A DNA stretch of 64,000 bases from Legionella waltersii (GTDB lineage Bacteria > Pseudomonadota > Gammaproteobacteria > Legionellales > Legionellaceae): contig NZ_LNZB01000056.1 of assembly GCF_001468085.1 (NCBI RefSeq), positions 185,486 to 249,485 on the forward strand, written 5' to 3'. The notes below the pieces were generated by a model that did not search any database, had not been told where the DNA came from, and worked only from the letters and a program-made list of their open reading frames with translations. A program made the position numbers and the translations under genes. Shown one piece after another: positions 16,954 through 25,383 of the stretch; within the stretch, counting starts at the first letter, position 1, and every line of letters begins with the position of its first letter.

Positions 16954-17249
16954 GTCTTCGCACCATTCCTATACGCAGATGTGGTAATCGCCCAAGCCTT
17001 TTTATGGGTGGTGACCGCGAGCTGGTTATGTTTTCAGGTTTACTCTCAGCAATTTTAATATTCGCAGCTCAGGACTGGCTTGCCGCACTTTTTGGTTTAG
17101 CACTTTGGTTTTTATCTTTAAAAGGTCTAAGGCTTATGGCAAAAGCCGATCCTTATATGAGAGCAGTTTATCTGAGACAAAGAGGCTATCAGGCCTATTA
17201 TCCAGCACGTTCAACCCCTTTTCGTAATAATAAAGGGGGGTATTTATGA
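16950..17249 (+). CDS. trbD: TrbD, VirB3-like protein
   Basis: 99-aa inner membrane component of the mating pore. It has the family opening TIPIRRCGNRPSLFMGGDRE and a hydrophobic hairpin (VMFSGLLSAILIFAAQDWLA, ALFGLALWFLSLKGLRLMAK) followed by DPYMRAVYLRQRGYQAYYPA. Start and stop overlap trbC and trbE by 4 nt each, showing translational coupling. Confidence 0.92.
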   Translation: MSLRTIPIRRCGNRPSLFMGGDRELVMFSGLLSAILIFAAQDWLAALFGLALWFLSLKGLRLMAKADPYMRAVYLRQRGYQAYYPARSTPFRNNKGGYL

Positions 17250-19780
17250 TTGAATTCATTACCTTTTTGATCAGTATTACTGGGTTGTTGTTATTAGGTA
17301 TTTTGTTTAGCGCAGCTCAAATGAAAAGTCGTAAACACCATGTCAAAAAACATCGAAGTCATACTGCAGGATTGGTTGATTTACTAAATTATGCTGCGGT
17401 AGTCGATGATGGCGTGATTATCGGTAAAAATGGATCGTTTATGGCAGCCTGGCTTTATCAAGGTGAAGATATAGCCAATACTACCGATGAAGCGCGTGAA
17501 ATGATGGCTTTTCGTATTAATCAGGCATTGTCCTCCTTAGGTAATGGCTGGATGATTCATGTCGATGCCATAAGACGTGCTGCTCCTGGTTACAGTGAGC
17601 AGAGTGCTTCATACTTTCCCGATGTTGTATCAAAAGCTGTTGATGAAGAAAGAAGACAATACTTTGAAAGTATTGGTGCTTTGTATGAAGGCTATTTTGT
17701 TATCACCCTAACCTGGTATCCACCTGTATTGGCTCAAAAGCGTTTTGTTGAATTGATGTTTGATGATTCAGGGGAGAAATTAAACCACAAAGAAAAAACC
17801 CATCAATTGATTGAAACATTCAAGCAATCATGCAGAAGCTTTGAGTCTCGTATGAGTGCTGCACTTCACCTGGAAAGGTTGGGTTCAGAAATATTGAACA
17901 ATGAAAACCATAAAGTCACTCAAGATAACTTTTTAAGACACATCCAATATTGTGTCACGGGAATTAACCATCCCGTTAATCTACCTAAAAATCCAATTTA
18001 TCTGGATGCTTTAATAGGCGGTCAGGAATTAACTCCAGGTATAACACCCAAAATTGGCCGAAAGTTCATTCAGTGTGTTGCTATTGAAGGATTTCCCATG
18101 GAGTCTTACCCAGGTATTTTAACACTGTTGACTCAATTAGCTGTGGAATATCGCTGGAACTCTCGCTTCATATTCATGGATCCCCATGAAGCTGTAGCTC
18201 ATTTCACTAAGTTCCGTAAAAAGTGGAAACAAAAGGTCAGAGGTTTTTTTGACCAAATGTTTAATACCAGCTCCGGTATCGTTGATGAAGATGCACTCAG
18301 CATGGTTAATGACGCGCAGGCAGCTATTGCCGAAACCAATTCAGGAATGGTGGGTCAAGGCTACTATACATCCGTTGTTGTATTAATGGATGAGGATAGA
18401 GCAAACGTTGAGAAAGCCGCGCTATTTATCGAAAAGAATATCAATGCGTTAGGTTTTAGCGCACGAACAGAAACCATTAATACCATGGATGCCTACATGG
18501 GCAGCTTACCAGGTCATGGTGTTGAAAACATCAGAAGGCCTCTGATGAATACCATGAATCTGGCTGATTTATTGCCAACATCCAGCATTTGGACAGGTGA
18601 AAATAAAGCGCCTTGCCCACTGTTTCCTCCTCAATCACCGCCTTTGCTGCACTGTGTCACCAGCGGTAATGCTCCATTTCGTTTGAATCTTCATGTCAGA
18701 GACTTAGGTCACGGCATTATGTTTGGTCCAACACGCTCAGGTAAATCAACCCATCTTGGTTTATTGGCATTGTCCTGGCGTCGCTATAAAGATGCGCGTA
18801 TTTATTCTTTTGATAAGGGTATGTCTATGTATCCAACCTGTAAGGCAACAGGTGGGGAGCATTTCACTATCGCAGGCAAAGACTCACGCCTTGCCTTTGC
18901 GCCATTGCAGTTTTTAGAAACTAAAGCAGATCGGGCTTGGGCTATGGAGTGGATTGATACGATTCTAGCTTTGAATGGTTTGAATACCACACCAGCTCAG
19001 CGCAATGAAATCGGTCATGCCATTCTAAGCATGCATCAAAGTGGCTCTAAAACCTTATCTGAATTTGTCATGACGATTCAGGATGAACCCATTAGAGAAA
19101 CATTAAAGCAGTACACCATAGATGGATTAATGGGGCATTTATTGGATGCAGAAAGTGATGGGCTTGGTTTTTCTTCCTTTATGACCTTTGAAATCGAGCA
19201 TTTAATGGGCTTGGGTGAAAAATTTGCATTGCCTGTGTTGCTTTATCTCTTTAGGCGGATTGAAACCTCATTAGATGGTCGCCCCACCTTAATCTTGCTT
19301 GATGAAGCCTGGTTAATGCTGGCGCATCCTGTGTTTAAAAACAAGATTGCTGAATGGCTTGATTCTATGGCTAAGAAAAACTGTGTGGTGTTTATGGCAA
19401 CACAACATTTATCTCATGCAGCCAACTCTGGAATCTTAGATATTATTGTTGAATCAACTGCCACCAAAATCTTTTTACCCAATCTGTATGCAAGAGATCC
19501 TGAGACCCGACTCATTTATGAGCGCATGGGCTTAAATCCACGCCAGATAGACATCATAGCCTCTGCCCAACCCAAACGTGATTACTACTACGTCAGTGAA
19601 AAAGGCCAAAGACTTTATCAATTGGCATTAGGTCCTTATGCCTTAGCGTTTGTGGGTGCAACAGATCCCGATTCGATTGCGCGTATGAAGCAATTGGAGT
19701 CGAAATATGAAGATGGATGGGTCTCTCAATGGCTTTCAGAAAAAGGTATTCATTTGGCTCAGTACGGAGAAGCAGCATGA
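17246..19780 (+). CDS. trbE: TrbE, VirB4-like ATPase
   Basis: 844-aa ATPase of the conjugation channel. An N-terminal hydrophobic segment (ITFLISITGLLLLGILFSA) anchors it. The CagE/TrbE/VirB domain follows, then Walker A MFGPTRSGKSTHLG near residue 490 and Walker B LILLDEAWLML near 684, with VVFMATQHLSHA downstream. Length and domain order are those of RP4 TrbE. Overlaps the next gene by 4 nt. Confidence 0.95.
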   Translation: MIEFITFLISITGLLLLGILFSAAQMKSRKHHVKKHRSHTAGLVDLLNYAAVVDDGVIIGKNGSFMAAWLYQGEDIANTTDEAREMMAFRINQALSSLGNGWMIHVDAIRRAAPGYSEQSASYFPDVVSKAVDEERRQYFESIGALYEGYFVITLTWYPPVLAQKRFVELMFDDSGEKLNHKEKTHQLIETFKQSCRSFESRMSAALHLERLGSEILNNENHKVTQDNFLRHIQYCVTGINHPVNLPKNPIYLDALIGGQELTPGITPKIGRKFIQCVAIEGFPMESYPGILTLLTQLAVEYRWNSRFIFMDPHEAVAHFTKFRKKWKQKVRGFFDQMFNTSSGIVDEDALSMVNDAQAAIAETNSGMVGQGYYTSVVVLMDEDRANVEKAALFIEKNINALGFSARTETINTMDAYMGSLPGHGVENIRRPLMNTMNLADLLPTSSIWTGENKAPCPLFPPQSPPLLHCVTSGNAPFRLNLHVRDLGHGIMFGPTRSGKSTHLGLLALSWRRYKDARIYSFDKGMSMYPTCKATGGEHFTIAGKDSRLAFAPLQFLETKADRAWAMEWIDTILALNGLNTTPAQRNEIGHAILSMHQSGSKTLSEFVMTIQDEPIRETLKQYTIDGLMGHLLDAESDGLGFSSFMTFEIEHLMGLGEKFALPVLLYLFRRIETSLDGRPTLILLDEAWLMLAHPVFKNKIAEWLDSMAKKNCVVFMATQHLSHAANSGILDIIVESTATKIFLPNLYARDPETRLIYERMGLNPRQIDIIASAQPKRDYYYVSEKGQRLYQLALGPYALAFVGATDPDSIARMKQLESKYEDGWVSQWLSEKGIHLAQYGEAA

Positions 19781-20475
19781 AAAAAAGTATAACGAATAAC
19801 CCCTACCTCAACGCCAGACGCACCTGGAATGTTCATACCGCAGGTCTTATGAAATCAGTACAAATTTGGCAATTAGTGGGATTAGGTAGCCTGTTAATCG
19901 CATTGGCAGCAGTTGGTGGGCTCATTGCGATAGGTAGCCAATCCAAATTTATCCCTTTGGTGTTTCAACAAGATGCCAATGGCAATACCTTGTCAGTTAC
20001 TCGTGCTGATAAGGTTGGTGACGCAAGCATTGACGATTATCGTGCTGCAGCTGCCCATTTTATTGAAAACGTTCGCATGGTAAGCCTTGATACGGAACTG
20101 CAAAAGAAAGCAGTTTTTCAGGTGTATTCCTATTTAAATGCCAATGATGCGGCTTTAGCTAAGATTCAAGAGTTCTACAGTGACAAACAGCAATCTAATC
20201 CCTTTGAAAGAGCTGCCTTTGAGATTGTGAGCATAGACATTCGCTCAGTACTTCAAGAGTCGAATGAGACTTGGCAAGTCGACTGGATTGAAACGGTGAG
20301 AAATCGTGACGGATCGCTTAAAGAAAAGCCTCGCATGATGAAAGCGATGATTACGATGTATCAGGAGAATGAAATCAATGATGCCACCAGTGAGTCCATT
20401 TTGAAAAATCCCCACCTAATTTATGTACGTGATTTTAACTGGTCCTACGAATTAAAGCATGGAGAACAGCAATGA
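19777..20475 (+). CDS. trbF: TrbF, VirB8-like channel protein
   Basis: 232-aa bitopic inner-membrane protein that nucleates the channel. ATG 19777 overlaps the trbE stop (ATGA) and has CGGAG upstream, so longer upstream readings are rejected. N-terminal NPYLNARRTWN is typical of TrbF. One membrane segment (LVGLGSLLIALAAVGGLIAI) precedes the periplasmic VirB8 domain (AAAHFIENVRMVS, WQVDWIETVRNRDG). Confidence 0.92.
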   Translation: MKKSITNNPYLNARRTWNVHTAGLMKSVQIWQLVGLGSLLIALAAVGGLIAIGSQSKFIPLVFQQDANGNTLSVTRADKVGDASIDDYRAAAAHFIENVRMVSLDTELQKKAVFQVYSYLNANDAALAKIQEFYSDKQQSNPFERAAFEIVSIDIRSVLQESNETWQVDWIETVRNRDGSLKEKPRMMKAMITMYQENEINDATSESILKNPHLIYVRDFNWSYELKHGEQQ

Positions 20476-21347
20476 AAAGAATAATGCAGCTATTTTGTTT
20501 ATTAACACCGCTCACAAGTTTTGCATTGGATAACACTATTCTGGCTGAACATTATTTTTCGGAAACTGTACCCAAGCTATCGAGTCAGGAAAAACAAGGT
20601 TTAGATATTGCGGAACGTACACAAAAAGGAGAAAAAACAAGTAAACCCTTTGCATCAAGCGATGGTTCAGTCAGTTTTATTTATGGATCAGGTCAAATCA
20701 GGGTAGTTTGTGCGCCTTTACAAGTGTGTGATATTGCCCTCCAACCAGGAGAGCAATTTAATGACATGAACGTTGGTGACCCACGCTTTGTCGTTGAACC
20801 ATCCATCACAGGAGCAGGTAGCATGCAACAAATCCATCTGCTCATAAAACCTAAAGATGTAGGGCTTGATTCTTCTTTGGTAGTCACCACAGACAGAAGA
20901 ACGTATCACTTTAGATTAAAGTCAGATAGAACCGAATTTATGCCTTACATTTCATTTACTTATCCTGATGAGGCAAAAGCCAAATGGCAGTTACTACAAC
21001 GTATTCAGGCCGAAAGAAGAAAAGTAGATACCTTACCAGAAACCAATGAATATCTAGGCGATCTTAACTTCAATTATCGAATTCAAGGCAATGCCCGATT
21101 TAAACCAGTTAGAGTTTATAACAATGGTGTCAAAACGATTATTGAGATGCCAGGAACCATGGTTCAAAGTGAAGCGCCTGCGCTGCTAGTTTTAAGAGGT
21201 CGAGGACTATTTAAAAAATCAGAGACCGTGATGGTCAATTATCGACTTCAGGGTTGTCGTTACATCGTGGACGGGGTTTTTGATAAAGCCATATTGGTTA
21301 TCGGCAGCGGTTCCTCTCAAGAAAAAATTACGATTACAAGGTGCTAA
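20472..21347 (+). CDS. trbG: TrbG, VirB9-like channel protein
   Basis: 291-aa periplasmic/outer-membrane component of the T4SS core complex. It has a signal peptide (MQLFCLLTPLTSFA). Characteristic VirB9 strands are GQIRVVCAPLQVCDIALQPG, then MQQIHLLIKPKDVGLDSSLV and TDRRTYHFRLKS, with the C-terminal lobe starting NYRIQG and containing KTIIEMPGTM. Four-nt overlap with trbF. Confidence 0.94.
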   Translation: MKRIMQLFCLLTPLTSFALDNTILAEHYFSETVPKLSSQEKQGLDIAERTQKGEKTSKPFASSDGSVSFIYGSGQIRVVCAPLQVCDIALQPGEQFNDMNVGDPRFVVEPSITGAGSMQQIHLLIKPKDVGLDSSLVVTTDRRTYHFRLKSDRTEFMPYISFTYPDEAKAKWQLLQRIQAERRKVDTLPETNEYLGDLNFNYRIQGNARFKPVRVYNNGVKTIIEMPGTMVQSEAPALLVLRGRGLFKKSETVMVNYRLQGCRYIVDGVFDKAILVIGSGSSQEKITITRC

Positions 21348-21349
21348 AG

Positions 21350-21757
21350 ATGAAAAAATTAAGTGTTTTATTGGCTGCCGTCTTGTTATCAAGCTGTGCC
21401 AGCATGCGTTATGGCAATTTCACTCAAATGGCTCAGGGCAAAGATGCTTATTTGGCGACAGATGCAGCTACTCAATTAACCCGAGTCTATCCCCCTGCTC
21501 AAAATACATTTTGTATTGGTCAGGCAGTCAACGATGGCTTTGGCTTAAGTCTTATTCAAAACTTGAGAAAAAAGGGTTATGGCATCAATGAAAATCAATG
21601 CCCTAAGAATAAAGCTAATTTTTTCTATGTGCTTGATGAGCTTAAACCTCAAAGTTACAGAGTAAGCCTTTTTGTAGGAATACAAACATTGAGCCGTCTG
21701 TATGCAAAAAACAATAAAAATATCATTCCTGTCAGCGCATGGACTCATAAGGAGTAA
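21350..21757 (+). CDS. trbH: TrbH, VirB7-like lipoprotein
   Basis: 135-aa lipoprotein that would brace TrbG in the outer membrane. Signal peptide II with lipobox LLSSC (MKKLSVLLAAVLLSSC). ATG 21350 follows AAGGTG and is preferred to the in-frame GTG at 21341. The mature part includes QLTRVYPPAQNTFCIGQAV and LIQNLRKKGYGINE, as in TrbH of RP4-like systems. Confidence 0.85.
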   Translation: MKKLSVLLAAVLLSSCASMRYGNFTQMAQGKDAYLATDAATQLTRVYPPAQNTFCIGQAVNDGFGLSLIQNLRKKGYGINENQCPKNKANFFYVLDELKPQSYRVSLFVGIQTLSRLYAKNNKNIIPVSAWTHKE

Positions 21758-21762
21758 GAACG

Positions 21763-23004
21763 ATGAATCAAAACAATGATTATTTGTCACCAGACAATTC
21801 ACCGCAAAAGCTTCAAACCACAGGTGTAAAACGAGTAAATAATGTGCCACTCATGATTGCAATTGGTATTTTAACTCTTTTTGTGGTGCTCATCGCATTA
21901 GTTGCCAATAAACGGGCTAATGCGCAAAACCAGCCACCAGAAATAGTAAAGGTTAAGAACCCTAAGAAAAATACCATGAGCCTTGCCAATGAGGTGGTAG
22001 GAAATCATAAAACAGCAGTGATTCCTCCCCAGAGTGACACAATAGCTAATAATGAAGCAGGTCCTTTGCCCATTCCTGAACGACTTCCACATCAAGGAGA
22101 TGCTCTGACACAAGAGGTATCTGAAGCTGAAATCGAGCGTATTCGTCAGGAAAAAACTCAAGAATTTGAAGAGGCTGTCAAAGCTAAGTCATCCGTAATG
22201 GTAGATAACCCACGATTGAATAATCGCGACACTACTAAAACTTCCATGAATAGCAATGAGATGACATTAAACATCGACTCTTCATCAGCGTTTAAAGAGC
22301 AGCTCGCATTATTACAAGGAAGACAGGCCAAACCAATGCCACAAACTTTAGGTGGTGAAGAAAATGAAATACGCTGGCATTTAAACTCAACGCTGCAAAA
22401 CCCAAACAGTCGATACGAACTAAGAGCTGGCAGTGTGATTCCAGGGGTAATGATTAGTGGTATTTCTTCAGAATTACCAGGTCAAATTATCGCTCAAGTA
22501 TCACAAAACGTATATGACACCGCTACCGGAAAATATCTTTTAATACCTCAAGGAACGAAGATATTGGGACTTTATTCCAGTGATGTCCCTTTTGGTCAGT
22601 CTTCCGTATTAGTGGCTTGGCAACGCCTGGTGTTTCCAGACAGTAAAGCACTGGATATCGGCTCTATGCCCGGTGCTGATAGTGCTGGATATGGTGGTTT
22701 TCGCGATCAGGTAGATCATCATTATGCACGAATTTATGGCTCAGCACTTTTAATGTCAGGCATTATTGCTGGCATTACTTATAGCCAAAATACCAATCAA
22801 TCTAATCAATTCGGTTATGCCCAACCCACAGCGGGCAGCGTGATGAGTCAAGCTTTAGGGCAACAGTTGGGCGAGGTCACTTCCCAACTGGTTTCAAAAA
22901 ACCTGAATGTGTCTCCCACCATAAACGTTCGCCCAGGTTATCGGTTCAATATCATCGTGGTGAAGGATTTAACGTTTAAACAGCCTTATCGTCAGTTTGC
23001 ATAA
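21763..23004 (+). CDS. trbI: TrbI, VirB10-like channel protein
   Basis: 413-aa protein spanning the envelope and linking inner-membrane ATPases with the outer-membrane pore. One membrane anchor (VPLMIAIGILTLFVVLIALV, about 28-47) is followed by a Pro/Glu-rich periplasmic linker and a VirB10 beta domain from about 215 on (AGSVIPGVMISGISSELPGQ, LLIPQGTKILGLY, ending RPGYRFNIIVVKDL). AAGGAG before the start. Complete. Confidence 0.95.
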   Translation: MNQNNDYLSPDNSPQKLQTTGVKRVNNVPLMIAIGILTLFVVLIALVANKRANAQNQPPEIVKVKNPKKNTMSLANEVVGNHKTAVIPPQSDTIANNEAGPLPIPERLPHQGDALTQEVSEAEIERIRQEKTQEFEEAVKAKSSVMVDNPRLNNRDTTKTSMNSNEMTLNIDSSSAFKEQLALLQGRQAKPMPQTLGGEENEIRWHLNSTLQNPNSRYELRAGSVIPGVMISGISSELPGQIIAQVSQNVYDTATGKYLLIPQGTKILGLYSSDVPFGQSSVLVAWQRLVFPDSKALDIGSMPGADSAGYGGFRDQVDHHYARIYGSALLMSGIIAGITYSQNTNQSNQFGYAQPTAGSVMSQALGQQLGEVTSQLVSKNLNVSPTINVRPGYRFNIIVVKDLTFKQPYRQFA

Positions 23005-23022
23005 CAAAAAAGAGGAAATGTG

Positions 23023-23760
23023 ATGAAACTTCGAATTCTATTTGTTTATTTATGGTCATTTAATGCCTTCTCAAATATGCCAGTGTTTGATTTACCCAAT
23101 TATGTACAAAATGGAAAAATGCTACTGAATCAGATTAAAGAGTATAAAACGCAAGTCGATCAATACAAGAATCAGATGGACCAATATCAAAACATGTTAG
23201 ACAACACCAAGTCACTGACTTCGTTTGAATGGGATAATGCCAACTCAGTTATTAATAATTTGCTTGAATCGACTGATACCATTGATTATTACAAGCAGGA
23301 AGCTGGCAGCCTCCAAGGGTACCTTGACCGATTCCAAAGTCAGGAATACTACGAAAAGACTCCTTGTTTTAATGGTAATGGCCAATGTTCTTCTGAAGAA
23401 CTTAGAAAAATCAAACAAAGCAGATTAGCTGCTTCTGTTGCTGAAAAGCGTTCCAATGACGCCATGCTTAAAGGGATTGATAAACAACAACAGAGCTTAA
23501 AAAATGATTCTGCAAAACTGCGCACTTTGCAATCTCAGGCACAAAGTGCTGCAGGCCAGAAACAGGCTCTTCAAGCAGCTTCTCAACTAGCTAGTAATCA
23601 ATCCCATCAATTGCTTCAAATCAGAGGCGTGCTATTAGCGCAACAGAATGCCCAGGCAGTCAAAGATGCAGCGAGTGCCAACAAAGAAGCAATACAAACT
23701 GCTGGAGATGAGCATTTCAGATCTGGGGCATACCATAAAAGCTCAGGAAAAAAATGGTAA
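23023..23760 (+). CDS. trbJ: TrbJ, VirB5-like protein with EexN-like tail
   Basis: 245-aa periplasmic protein thought to sit at the pilus tip. It has a signal peptide (LRILFVYLWSFNAFS), then FDLPNYVQNGKMLLNQIK, typical of TrbJ, followed by long coiled-coil helices rich in Q and K. The last 18 residues, GDEHFRSGAYHKSSGKKW, closely match the end of the entry-exclusion lipoprotein encoded next (GDACFRGGSYSKSSGKKW). ATG 23023 fits AGAGG better than the GTG at 23020. Confidence 0.9.
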   Translation: MKLRILFVYLWSFNAFSNMPVFDLPNYVQNGKMLLNQIKEYKTQVDQYKNQMDQYQNMLDNTKSLTSFEWDNANSVINNLLESTDTIDYYKQEAGSLQGYLDRFQSQEYYEKTPCFNGNGQCSSEELRKIKQSRLAASVAEKRSNDAMLKGIDKQQQSLKNDSAKLRTLQSQAQSAAGQKQALQAASQLASNQSHQLLQIRGVLLAQQNAQAVKDAASANKEAIQTAGDEHFRSGAYHKSSGKKW

Positions 23761-23783
23761 TCCATCATAAATAAGGAGAGGAA

Positions 23784-23996
23784 ATGAAAGTTATATGTTT
23801 ATCAATTTTGGTTCTTACTTTTGTCCTGTCAGGTTGCGACAGCGCTGAAACCGCAGCTCAAAAAAAGGCTGAACATTTAGCTTCGCTAAGATGCGACAGT
23901 TCAAGAGAAGGTCGAACTAAAGAAGAACTCCAAGTGATTGGTGATGCGTGCTTCCGAGGAGGTAGTTATTCCAAAAGCTCTGGTAAGAAGTGGTGA
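23784..23996 (+). CDS. EexN-like entry-exclusion lipoprotein
   Basis: 70-aa lipoprotein with lipobox LSGC (residues 15-18) and two further Cys (LRCDSS, GDACFRGG), plus the C-terminal motif SYSKSSGKKW. Small lipoproteins of this kind in trbJ-trbL position (trbK in RP4) block redundant conjugation between cells that carry the same element. AAGGAGAGG precedes the start. Shares its C-terminus with TrbJ. Confidence 0.82.
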   Translation: MKVICLSILVLTFVLSGCDSAETAAQKKAEHLASLRCDSSREGRTKEELQVIGDACFRGGSYSKSSGKKW

Positions 23997-24000
23997 TAGT

Positions 24001-25383
24001 ATGAATAAAAAAATAACTCCTTATTTTATCCTTTTCTGTTTACTTGGGTTTTCTGCTTGCTGCCATGCTCAAGGGCATGGCATGGATAGTCGTGACTTAC
24101 TGGATAATATTTTACAACGGTTTGCCAGCACATCCGCGCTATGGAGCAAAACCATGTTGAGTTACGCAAGATATTTGTTCTGGTCTTTGGCCTCAATCAG
24201 TATGGTGTGGACTTACGGCTTGATGGCATTGCGAAGAGCAGACATTCAAGAATTCTTAGCTGAAACAGTACGGTTTTTTGTGGTTATCGGTTTTTTCTAT
24301 TGGATTTTGGACAATGGGCCTGCAATTGCAAAAGCGATAATAGATTCCATGCGGCAACTTGCAGCCAAGGCTTCTGGGATTAATGAGCATGTCTCTCCTT
24401 CTGATATTGTGGATGTTGGGTTTGATATTGTTTCAAAAGCCATAGACAGCTCATCCATCTGGTCTCCTGCAGCAACTACAGTAGGATTACTCGTTGCAGG
24501 GGTTATTCTGATTATATTGGCTTTAGTCAGTATCAATATGCTCATTATCTTAATCACCGCATGGATTTTAACTTATGGTGGCATTGTTTTATTAGGGTTT
24601 GGCGGTGGCCGTTGGACTCAGGACATTGCAATTAATTACTACAAAACTGTGTTGGGGATTGCATTACAAGCTTTTGCCATGATTTTAATTATTGGTATTG
24701 GTAAATCCTTTGTAGATCAATATTACGCTGCAATGTCTGAAAACATCATGCTTAAAGAAATGTTTGTCATGCTGGTAGTTGCCGTACTGTTACTGGTTCT
24801 TATTGATAAAATTCCACCTGCTTTAGCAGGGATTGTGTCAGGAGGTGGTTCTGGTGGTGGCGGTGGACTCGGTCTGGGTGGTGCTATGGGAGCTGCTGGA
24901 ATAGCTGGGGCTGCCATGGCGGGGGCTGCAGGTAGTGTACTTGCCCAAAGCGGTGGTGGATTATCTGCACTTAATGCTGCGTTTAAAGCAGCCAGTCAAT
25001 CAACCAACGCTGGCGATACAAGTGCACTGCCAGGAATGGATAAAGGCTCTAAAACCGGTGGTTTAGCCGAAGCTATGGGAACAGCTGCCAAATTTGCAGG
25101 TTCTTTTGGTTCGCATTTAGCATCAGGCACTATGGATGTGGCTCGTGAAAAGGCAAACTCGATTAAAGAAGCAATTGCTGAAAAAATTGCTGACACAACG
25201 GGTGGGAAAATTGCCGAGGCAATTCAGAACAAGGTAGATTCACCTGTTTCTGAATCGCAAGAATCCAACGCACAAAATATTCTGTCTATGGGTACTCCTG
25301 CAGGTAGCTTTAGTTCAGGTATTGATACATCAGATGAGGTCAGTCAGTTTGTGAACCAAAAGGCATCTGGAGAGAGCAAATGA
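24001..25383 (+). CDS. trbL: TrbL, VirB6-like membrane protein
   Basis: 460-aa polytopic inner-membrane component of the channel. ATG 24001 gives a good signal peptide (ILFCLLGFSACCHAQG). At least five membrane segments lie within residues 45-265 (for example LFWSLASISMVWTYGLMAL, LIILALVSINMLIILITAW). A Gly/Ala-rich stretch (ALAGIVSGGGSGGGGGLG...) and a disordered cytoplasmic tail follow. The C-terminus overlaps traG by 4 nt. Confidence 0.92.
   Translation: MNKKITPYFILFCLLGFSACCHAQGHGMDSRDLLDNILQRFASTSALWSKTMLSYARYLFWSLASISMVWTYGLMALRRADIQEFLAETVRFFVVIGFFYWILDNGPAIAKAIIDSMRQLAAKASGINEHVSPSDIVDVGFDIVSKAIDSSSIWSPAATTVGLLVAGVILIILALVSINMLIILITAWILTYGGIVLLGFGGGRWTQDIAINYYKTVLGIALQAFAMILIIGIGKSFVDQYYAAMSENIMLKEMFVMLVVAVLLLVLIDKIPPALAGIVSGGGSGGGGGLGLGGAMGAAGIAGAAMAGAAGSVLAQSGGGLSALNAAFKAASQSTNAGDTSALPGMDKGSKTGGLAEAMGTAAKFAGSFGSHLASGTMDVAREKANSIKEAIAEKIADTTGGKIAEAIQNKVDSPVSESQESNAQNILSMGTPAGSFSSGIDTSDEVSQFVNQKASGESK

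Noticed and set aside
23938-24000. Longer TrbL N-terminus from 23938
   Set aside because: It overlaps the lipoprotein gene and would bury the signal peptide that starts at 24001.
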